Below, piece after piece: positions 1 to 9,200 of a stretch of DNA of 64,000 nt; the first letter of the stretch is position 1, and every line of letters starts with the position of its first letter. The translations under genes were made by a program, and so were the position numbers. The stretch is taken from NCBI RefSeq assembly GCF_018831695.1, contig NC_056699.1, forward strand, positions 15,698,225 through 15,762,224. The letters are read 5' to 3'. The DNA is from Puntigrus tetrazona (taxonomy: Eukaryota; Chordata; Actinopteri; Cypriniformes; Cyprinidae). Under the pieces are notes generated by a model, which saw only the letters and a list, made by a program, of their open reading frames with translations, was not told where the DNA came from and did not search any database.

Positions 1-175
1 GAATATTAAGTACTCCTGCACCAAAAGGAGTGTAAACAATCAGTAAAAATACATTTTATATGAATATTGAGCACTTCTGGCCAGAGAGCAGCACATAGTT
101 CAGTAAAAATTACTATGAATATTAAGTGCTTTTTCCCCCAGAGCAGGGAACAGCTCAGTGAAAATAATAGTCTTC
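1..175. repeat. Three diverged ~57-bp tandem copies
   Basis: Three successive segments start with GAATATTAAG/GAATATTGAG (positions 1, 62 and 116). Each carries a middle part with AGAGCAG or CAAAAGGAG and then CAGTAAAAAT or CAGTGAAAAT. This is a short diverged tandem repeat cut by the window edge. No coding signal. Confidence 0.5.
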
Positions 176-880
176 TTATATATGAGGAATTCTTAGCAAA
201 ATATAAATTTCCCATAACGCAAAGGAATTCACAACTGTTTTTGGTGCAGTCTCTCCTATGTTGTTTAAACAGCAAAAAATATGAAATTATCAAAAACTCC
301 CACAACTCTCACCTAATCACTCCTCAATAGGTAAAATGTTTTTCCTATCACTGTTATAACAAATGATTTAAAGCCCTTTTCCAGAAGGATGTCGTTTCGA
401 AACCAAATGCAATAACATATTGGAATTAATTTGTGTGTGATGTTGGTGGAAAAAAAATGTCTGGCTTCTTATTGCTATCTTTTAAGAAACAAGGTTAAAG
501 ATATGTCTTTTAAACTTCTTTCCAGAACATAACCTGCTAAACTTTAAGTAAATGTAAACATTTTTTTTTGGCAAAATGCACTTGGTTTTATTACTGACAA
601 TGTTGACAAATGTTACTTTACACTGGAAAGATGTTATTTTAGGCATTATTGAAAACTCTAGAGATAAACAGACCCACACTTTATGTATTAACTTTATTTT
701 TATGGCCAAATTTCATGTCCATAAAATGTACATTTTCTGTAAAAAATCCATGTTTTGTGTGAAGCTTTATATTGATTTCATATTGCCCTCAAATAAAGAA
801 AAAGCTACAGTATTAGAGTTGTACAAGGGGTCTTCAGTCTGTCCTTTTATTAGGAAAACATTTAAGATATTTTAATACTT
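176..880. other. AT-rich non-coding DNA
   Basis: AT-rich sequence with short chance reading frames only. I see no splice-bordered exon, repeat family or RNA gene here. Confidence 0.5.
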
Positions 881-924
881 TTTAAGGACCCGCAGTTACA
901 CTGTCTTCTCCCTGTACACCAAAG

Positions 925-1100
925 ACTGTCAAGCTTCTGAAGTTTGTGGACGACACTAGAGTCAATGGCATCGTCCAGGATGGTGACGATTCTGCTTACA
1001 AACAGGAGGTTAAAGAGCTGGCTGTTTGGTGCAGTCTAAACAACCTGGAGCTCAAAACAGAGGAGATGATTGTGGACTTCAGGAGGACAGAATTGTACCA
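925..1100 (+). pseudogene. LINE reverse transcriptase fragment (L2/CR1-like)
   Basis: The plus-strand translation reads LLKFVDDTRVNGIVQDGD, then an EVKELAVWCSLNNLEL-type stretch and EMIVDFRR. This matches, in order, the RT active-site segment (FADD, here FVDD) and downstream helix of the LINE at 17.8-20.5 kb, which has KFADDTTMVG, QLTTWCRANNLSL and EMIVDFKR. Only about 60 codons remain, with no endonuclease or 3' tail. The second motif position is V, and the flanks are unrelated. It is a dead scrap of a non-LTR element. Confidence 0.7.
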
Positions 1101-1169
1101 AAGACTAGCTTTGTGGCCCCTTACTGGAAAGGTGTGCTTTATGCCAAGGTTGGAAAAAAACTGACAAAG

Positions 1170-1710
1170 TTCCATGAGCATGGAAACATGTTAAATGTTT
1201 TTGTTTTGCCCAAAACAAGAGTCTCTGAACAGTCGAAGCCCCCTGGATCTGCTGACTTTGCTTCTGGGCTGAGTGACTGCCTCAAGGTTCGACTTCATGG
1301 CAATCACTGCATGTCTTTGCTACTCTCATTCTCCTGCCACAAGTAGAGATGGACATCATCTTTTTTCTCGTGACTGTTCTCACCGTGGGGCACAACACCA
1401 AACAGTTACTGATACATCTGCTGTGAGTAATAGGCTTGTCCTATTGTTTTTTTGGGGGGAATGGACCATGTTTAGCATCATATCGAAACAGAGGGTCACA
1501 TGAGCCTCCTGCACGCTCTGTGACGATGCAAGATGAATGATGCAGATTGCATCCTCTTCTCTGCCTCAGTTAGGTTTGGATCTGTAATCCTGATCTTGTA
1601 TTTGACACAATCGGAGCATGTATCTGTAGCTGGATGACCAAAGCCAAGATTAAAATCCATGGAGAACAGAGAGTAATAGAGGGTCTGAGCAGGGGTCAGG
1701 TTTGTACAAT
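1170..1710. other. Unassigned sequence, more GC-balanced than its surroundings
   Basis: This stretch is less AT-rich than its neighbours. One frame near 1340-1430 gives a hydrophobic run (MDIIFFLVTVLTVGH), but it has no supporting frame continuity and no convincing splice borders. I do not recognise it and do not call a gene. Confidence 0.3.
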
Positions 1711-1712
1711 TT

Positions 1713-2190
1713 TTTGTAAGAATTAAATTGGAATTTAGGGGTCATTCGCAATTAAATTCTGAATTACGATGAATTGCAATTCAAATTGCAGAAAGTGTTA
1801 AAATACATTAGAATTAGAATTCATGATACATAATTAACAATGAAGCTTTACATATCTGTATGAAATTGATGTTGTAATCATATGTAATATTACTGTATGG
1901 ACTTTATTAAATACTTTATTAAATAGAGTATGTTTTTAATTTGTAGAACAAACAGGCCTATGAAACAAATTATTAAAATTGTAAAATATAAAATTAGATT
2001 ACTAAATATATTGCTAATTATTCTACATTAAGTGAATGTATGCTTAATGTTAGTTATCACATATCATATATAACTGATATGTGATAATGAATTTCTCTGG
2101 AATTACAGGAAGTGGAACTGAATTCATTGCTATTCAATTCAAATTCAATTCAACATCCTGAAGTCAATTCAAATTCATTCGTTAAACTGC
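1713..2190. repeat. AT-rich repeat with AATTC/GAATT words and a perfect hairpin
   Basis: Words such as CAATTCAAATT and GAATTCAATT recur through this stretch in both orientations. It contains a perfect 13-bp inverted repeat (TTATCACATATCA, 8-bp spacer, complement) at 2054-2087. Probably the remains of a non-autonomous DNA element. No coding content. Confidence 0.4.
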
Positions 2191-2585
2191 CTTCGTCTTG
2201 CAGGAAACTGCTGACACACTCCAGGCACATGAGGTCTAGCGTTTTCTTGTATTACGAGGAACCCAAGGCCAACCGCACCGGCATATGGTCTCACAAGGGG
2301 TCTGAGGAACTCATCTCTGTACCTAATGGTATTCAGCATAGGAACTGAGAAGTGGTCTGTGGTCACCACCTGCAGAACCACTCCTTTATTGGGGGTATCT
2401 TGCTAATTGCCTATAATTTCCACCTCTTGTCTATTCCATTTGCACAACAGCATGTGAAATTGAAATCATCAATAGGTGTTGCTTTTTAGGTGGGCAGTTT
2501 GATTTCACAGAAATGTGATTGACTTAGAGTTACATTGTGTTGTTTAAGTGTTTTAAGTGTATTTTTTTGTGCAGTGTATATCAGT
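2175..2585. mobile_element. Tc1/mariner relic, rearranged
   Basis: On the minus strand (2381 down to 2175) the translation contains YRDEFLRPLVRPY and then QENARPHVPGVCQQF. This matches the part of Tc1-type transposases around the second catalytic Asp (usually QDNARPHV; here Asp is replaced by Glu). The adjoining 2385-2585 segment looks like the non-coding end of such an element and finishes near GTGCAGTGTA, but it appears to run in the opposite direction. The copy is short, has lost an active-site residue and looks rearranged. The orientation of the right part is inference. Confidence 0.55.
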
Positions 2586-3014
2586 CTGTGTGTAATGAAT
2601 GAATATAATATACAAGTTTTTATACACTTTTTGAATGGAATTACTGAAATCTTTTTGATGATTTTCTAATTATATGATCAGATGAAAACCCTAATAGTGT
2701 TGCAAGTTCCACAGTTTGTGCTTGAATCTCTGCCTGGACACAATTCTAAGATGTGCACAAAATTTAGAAAAATTTCTGGGAAATCAATGGGGACATTTAA
2801 TTCATAGACCTTAAAGGGGTCATATGATGTTACAAACTATTTGTGCATAGATAAAATAAATTGTTTTCTGAACCTTAAACTGAATGCATAACACAAAATA
2901 AGGTTTTTAATAATAGTGGGGCAACAGTGAAAGTAGACACATTATTCACTTAAGGATCTAGTTCATAAATTAATTCCTAATACATTTAAAGTTTACAGCT
3001 GTGGACATTCCAAT
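2586..3014. other. AT-rich flank downstream of snapc3
   Basis: Non-coding AT-rich DNA. It contains one GGGGTCATATGATGTTAC word at 2816-2833 that recurs elsewhere in the window. No other structure seen. Confidence 0.4.
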
Positions 3015-3037
3015 ATGAAAAAAAGAGATATACAAAG

Positions 3038-3043
3038 TTTATT
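3038..3043 (-). promoter_or_regulatory. snapc3: snapc3 polyadenylation signal
   Basis: The plus strand reads TTTATT, which is AATAAA on the minus strand, about 95 nt after the snapc3 stop codon. The position suits the poly(A) signal of a short 3' UTR ending near 3015-3025. Confidence 0.6.
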
Positions 3044-3136
3044 GTGGTAACTGTATTGAAATCAATTCCAAAAAAAGTGAATAACATAATTCTCACAATA
3101 CATTTACAAACAATATAACAATAGTATAGTTTGAGA

Positions 3137-3284
3137 TCAATTAAATGTGCCTGGATCAACATAGGCATAGGCCAGGAAATTTCCTAGTTTTTTTCCTTTA
3201 TCATCATAATGAAACATTCGAAAGCACTGGTCACAAAACAGGCAGGGGTCCGTAGGGGCAAAAGCATCACTGGTTGTAATCCAC
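3137..3284 (-). CDS. snapc3: snapc3 coding exon 9 with stop
   Basis: Acceptor ATGGCAG. Codes WITTSDAFAPTDPC, LFCDQCFRMFHYDDKG and the terminal DPGTFN followed by TGA (3137-3139). Confidence 0.93.
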
Positions 3285-6200
3285 CTGCCATGCAAAGATA
3301 TAACAGCTTTTAAAACACAAAAAATTAAATATCAATATATTAATAGTAATACATTAAACTTTAATTTTTAATATTTAGACTCAGAAATCAGGATTCGTAC
3401 ACATTTTTATTAATAAATGTTCATGACTTGAGACAATATTCATGACCTAATTTTCAATTATTTTACAATAAGTGCTGCTGGAAACAACACAATTTTACCG
3501 TGACTTTCGAAGAAGTCTTGATCCGATTAAACATAATTCTATTATACAGTAGATTCTCACTGTTTACCTGCTGATATAGAGATGACACACAGAACACTTC
3601 CGAGTCACAACTCTGTGCTTGTGAGTTATGAGTGGGTAGAGATTTATGTCCAAACAGTCATCCTGATGCACCAATCTAACACCATATAAGACAAAATCAA
3701 ATCAAATTATCTCCTCATTTCAGACACTATTAAAAGGTGAAAAAGGTAAAAAGATGAGAGAGGTCTGTAATTTTCATCAAAATGAAAAAAAAATCCAGAA
3801 AATCACATTGTAGGATTTTTTAAGAATTGGTCAATTCCTCGGTAAAATAAGTATTTGGTCACCTACAAACAAGATTGAGGTCAACCTCAATCTGTTCTGA
3901 CCCCGTGGGGTCAAAATAATCACAAAACCTTTAAGCAAAAATCCCAGAACCACATAGGGGACCTAGTGAATGACCTGCAGAGAGCTGGGACCAAAGTAAC
4001 GAAGGCCAGACGTGTCCCCCTGCTTAAGCCAGTACATGTCCAGGTCTGTCTAAAGTTTGCTAGAGAGCATTTGGATGATCCAGAAGAAGATTGGGAGAAT
4101 GTCATATGGTCAGGTGAAAATTTTGGTAAAAACTCAGCTTGTCGTGTTTGTAGGAGAAAGAATGCCGAGCTGCATCCTTTTCTGCAAAGGGACCAGGACG
4201 ACTGATCTGATGAAGGGGCCATGTATCGTGAGATTTCGAGTGGGCATTGAAGATGAAACATGGCTGGGTCTTTCAGCATGACAATGATCCCAAACACACC
4301 GCCCAGGTAACGAAGGAGTAGCTTTGTAAGAAGCATTTTAAGGTCCTGGAGTGGCCTAGCCAGTCTCTTGATCTCAATCCCATAGAAAGGGAGTTTCCCA
4401 GTGAAAGCCCCAAAACATTACTGCTCTATAGGAGATTTGCATGGAGGAATGAGCCAAAATACCAGCAACAGTGTGTGAAAACCTTGCGAAGATTTACAGA
4501 AAACATTTCACCTCTGTCGTTGCCAACAAAGGGCAAGATATTGAGTATTGAGATTAAATTTTGTTATTTACCAAATACTTTTTTTTTTCTACCATAATTT
4601 GCAAATAAATTCTTTAAAAAAAAAAAAAAAAATCTCATTTTGTCTCATTTTTGAAAATGACAGGCCTCTTTCATCTTTTTAACAATTGGTGGCTGACTAA
4701 ATACATTTTTACCCCACTGTACCCATTTAAAAAAAATGTTTTTTTGTGATAATTGTATCATGAATTGATTTAAATCAGTTTTTAATAAAGATGAAGTCAT
4801 TGTCTGGGCTTTGTGCTTTAGCACAAACACTGCGAGTTTTCTCAGCATTCCTCATGGACAATTACTTCACCTGTGTCCTGATCTTTATTAGAAACTGAGA
4901 GAGGGAGTTGTTTAATACATAACATAATACAATTATCACCAAAAAAAGAAAAACGGTTTGCATTTAAAATTGAGAAAAACAAGTGTCAAAAATAAACATG
5001 CCGCTAAGTAGTTCAACTGCTAGATGCCAAAATAGCATATAATAGAAATAACAGATTAAACTATTTGTGCGTATAACTTGATATATTGCATTTGAATCCC
5101 TTGTTTCGCTTGTGCATTGGAGCAGGGAACCAGGCATTAACAATACAATGGACATCACAGATTCTTCTGACTTCTGGTCACAGCGGAAGTTTATGGCTAA
5201 GCTTGTGCATTCTTTTTAAAATAACATCATATGACCCATTTATCTAAAAATCATTTTCTCCCCATAAAACTACTCACTACAAGTCAACTATGCTCAGTTT
5301 ATTCTTTTGTAAGCACGAATTAAAGCATTTTTACAAGCTGAAAGAAATGTGCACTGAAAAATGCATAAAATGAGAAAAGGCTGACCTGATATCAGTGAGG
5401 ATAACAACGTGCTCGCAATCACCTTGGTGGGTGTATAAATATGGAAACCCAATTTTCATTTTCAGGTCACAGAAAGAGGTGTCTTCCATCTTGGCAGTCT
5501 TGAATTCTGGGAAGTCTCTGGTTTGGGCCCACTCCTGTGTGGTCCTTTAGCATAAACATAAATTTGATAAATTTGAAAATAAACAAAGTCTGTAAAAACC
5601 ACAACTAACTCTTCCATAAACTTTTTTTTGATCCACCTAAATTATTGTAAAACATAAATCAATAAATAGGAAAAAAAACAACTACAACTGTTAATTGGAC
5701 AGTAATAAACCCTTAAGTATTCTAAAGCCATGCAATATCCATTGTGATGAATAGAACAAATATAAAACTGTTATGCATTGGGAAACATGCCTTCTGTTGT
5801 CTGCAGCCATTGCGATATGGTGAAACAGGGTATAAAATACTTTGATCACTTTGTCCATTGCATTCCATCACAGGCACATTTTAATCACGGAGATACAAGG
5901 CCTTTGACTCAGTGGCTATGTTCAAACTGCAACCTTTAGTGCTATATTCTTATTTATGCTCTGGGCATATCTAAAGTGGCTTATATCTAAAAATTGGCAA
6001 CATATGTTTAATACATTATAACGGTATTCCTAAGGCATCATAATGAATGTATAATGTGTTATTAAAAGAAATTGTTATTTAATGTGTTAGACCATCTCAT
6101 GCTTAATCATATAAACAATTGTAATACATAATAAGATTTACGTGTTCATGAATATAACTTTTAAGATTATGATCATTTATATTCTTTTATATTGGACTAT

Positions 6201-9200
6201 ATTATATCTTGACATTGTTTAAGATCTGCACAGTACCTTACAACATCTTTTGAGTGGTTAGGCGATGAGTATTATTTAAGTGCTACCTGTGTAATATTCA
6301 GGCTAATGTAAGAAAAAAATGTAAATTAAAAAGTAAAAAAATGTTTACAGTGCCTAATTTGTCAATTTTGAGGCCCTGAAGCAAAGCGGGGTGACAGATC
6401 CAGCATGTGATGGGATGAGGGAGAGGTAGCATTTGTGCAATTAAGTTGGTGGACCATTTTAAGTGATTACGGAGCGCTTGCTATACATGAAAAACCTGGT
6501 AAAGCCATGAAATTTTGAAACTGCAATATCTGGACCTAAATCATACTTAAACAGATTTTTTAAAAATAAAATGCATCAGTATTTTTTTGTTTTTGTTTAT
6601 TCTAATAGTTGAATAGCAAATACATATTTAATTATGTCCAGAATTTAAGTGGAGTATTGTGTGTACACATCACATAGCTTTACTCATCCTTGCAGATTTC
6701 AGGTCTATAATGGGGGTTTCTGCAAACAGATTTAATATAGCATGTAGGTTAGATGCGTAAATAAATCCACACAAACCTTTAGATTAATCTGCTCTTTGAA
6801 AAAATCATTAGTGATTCAGCTGTCTTCTTTCTTTTATGAGTTGCATCTCGTCTGCAATAGAACAGGCTGCTGCAAACTGAGACAGACATTTCGGGTCAAT
6901 TGACAGAATTGTCGTTTGCCTAATCGGGTCATTGTTGCATTGTCATAAAAATGTACTATTTGCACCTCTTTACATGCTTGTGCGCTTCAGAGGCTAAAGT
7001 TGAGCGGTCACTTCCAAAGCTGCCTCGCAAGTATCATATTAAGTTCATTTTAGTAGTTTGTTGTTGATCTTATGGTAAGCAAATACACACAATTACATAG
7101 AAATTTTTTTTTGAGTATCCTCACAAGCGCAGTGTATACTGAAACATTTTCGTCTTATGTTGCATCATTTGCACTCTAAAGAACTTTATTTCAGTTGTAG
7201 ATGTGCAGCAAATGTGCACAAACTAAAAGAGTTTTCATATGCACACTGTATGTCAGCAAGAAATTTTCATTGACTCGTGAGGAAGGGGATCTGCGAAAAT
7301 TAGATGCTGGATTGGATTTCAGAGGTGCCGGATCCAGATTCAGCTTGTTCCGGCACAAATTAAGCTCTGCCCTTTATACAAAAAAAACTTGAAAGCTGAG
7401 AGGATGAGCAAAACTATGTGACGTGTACATACAATGCCCCCTCCGAAATCTGAGCTTTATCTTCAGTGTTAGGTTTTTTTTATCTGCAGTTATCTGTTAT
7501 CTTTTGTAACTTGGCCTGCAAGCCTTGCAGTAAATTTCTGAAAGCTGTAACATTGCATTACATTATTGGTATCAACATCATAACCAATAAAACAAAAAAC
7601 TGTTTTTTATTTAGTATTCACCCACATATTAGGTCTTACATGCTGATGTCTTGACATTCTGGATACCGTGTGTCACTGAAGAAGGTTCCATTGAAGAAAA
7701 AGAAGGCAGACTTGTAATGATCCTAAGTAAAATAGAACATTCACTTTTCAGCTATATGTTTGATAGCTTGGCTTTGCTTTAATGTGACTTAAACTGAGAG
7801 TGTGTAAGGCATCTTATTTATGCGTATGTTTCTAACCTTGCTGATGAACTGTGGTACCATATCCGGAGTGTTGCTGAACTCTCCAAACACCTGCAGGTCA
7901 CTCACGCAGCAGATGGCATCTCTAAGATCACTTAGCTTCTGAGAGCCTAAAACATGTAGAGTCTGATATGCCCTCACATGCTTAAACTGGAAAATAAACA
8001 TTCAGTCAATGGATAAACTTACACACACCACTGCTATATGAAATGTGTTTATGTCAAATACAAGACATACCCGCTGAAACAGAATGGGATACATAATATT
8101 AAAGGTCAATATGAGTTCTCCCTCAGGAATCAGGTCTCTGAGGTTATCAGGCTTCTTACCCACAGATATCATCTCCTATATAAAAAAAAAGTTGACAATG
8201 ACATTGTAAATTTCATATTTAGATGATGTGCGTAAATGATTAGTAACAATGAACATGGGTCGTTGACGGATAAGACTTTTGAATAGGCCAATTTTAAAAT
8301 ACCAAAAATATGGATATGTTTGGCCATTTTACAAACGTTTGGAATGTAGTGTACACATGCCTTTATAAAGAAAAGTAAAAAATTTGACATTTTAGTGTTT
8401 TTACACTTGCGTTAATAATACATAGCCTTAAAAAAGTCATCTGGGGCGACCGTAATATATCTCAAAATTCACATTTTCATGTATCATTAGGACTAGTTGA
8501 ACACATATCAGTAAGTAGATAAACTGATGAAGAAAGACAAACTTTAGTGCCCTTTCATTTTATGAATACCATTATTTTACAAGTTTATTCTATAATATCA
8601 GAGTCTCCTCGTAATCCAGTTACAATACTGATTTTTTACTTCAAAAGCAAAAAACTGAATTAGCATTTATACAGATATTACACATTCAGCAATAGCATAA
8701 CACTGATTAATATTTGAGGCTAAACTGATGGATATTTGGTTATGAATTTAGTGTAATTATTGCCATTTGTTGGTTACCCCACATGACATGGGGTCGCCCC
8801 AAATGATAAGAAAACCACAGGTATAAAAATTTCAGTTAAAATGTACACAAAAGAGTTCAAGACGAAATAAAATTTAACTCTTTTTATTGAAATAACATTT
8901 CAACATTTAAATATAACAAATCAGAAGGACATTAACATTTAAACAATTTTATTGCAACACACATTAAATGCTTCAAGAACTCAAGAACTTAAGAAGCTGA
9001 GTAAAGAATCTCTTTTTTGGAACCTTTTTGATTCATTGGACAGGGACTAACACTACTTGCGTCTCAATTAACCTTTCAACATTCAAATATCACAAATAAT
9101 TTCTTTTTCTGGACCCATTTAGCCACATAAGGCAGTGATGAACACAACTTGCATTTCTCTAAGCTGAGGTATTACTGAACTTCACCCAATCTTGGAGAGT

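Noticed and set aside
6..875. Overlapping ORFs at the left edge
   Set aside because: AT-rich chance frames on both strands; no homology recognised and no splice context.
1273..1503. Possible membrane-protein exon near 1340-1430
   Set aside because: The hydrophobic run is short, in a frame without flanking splice sites, and not recognisable.
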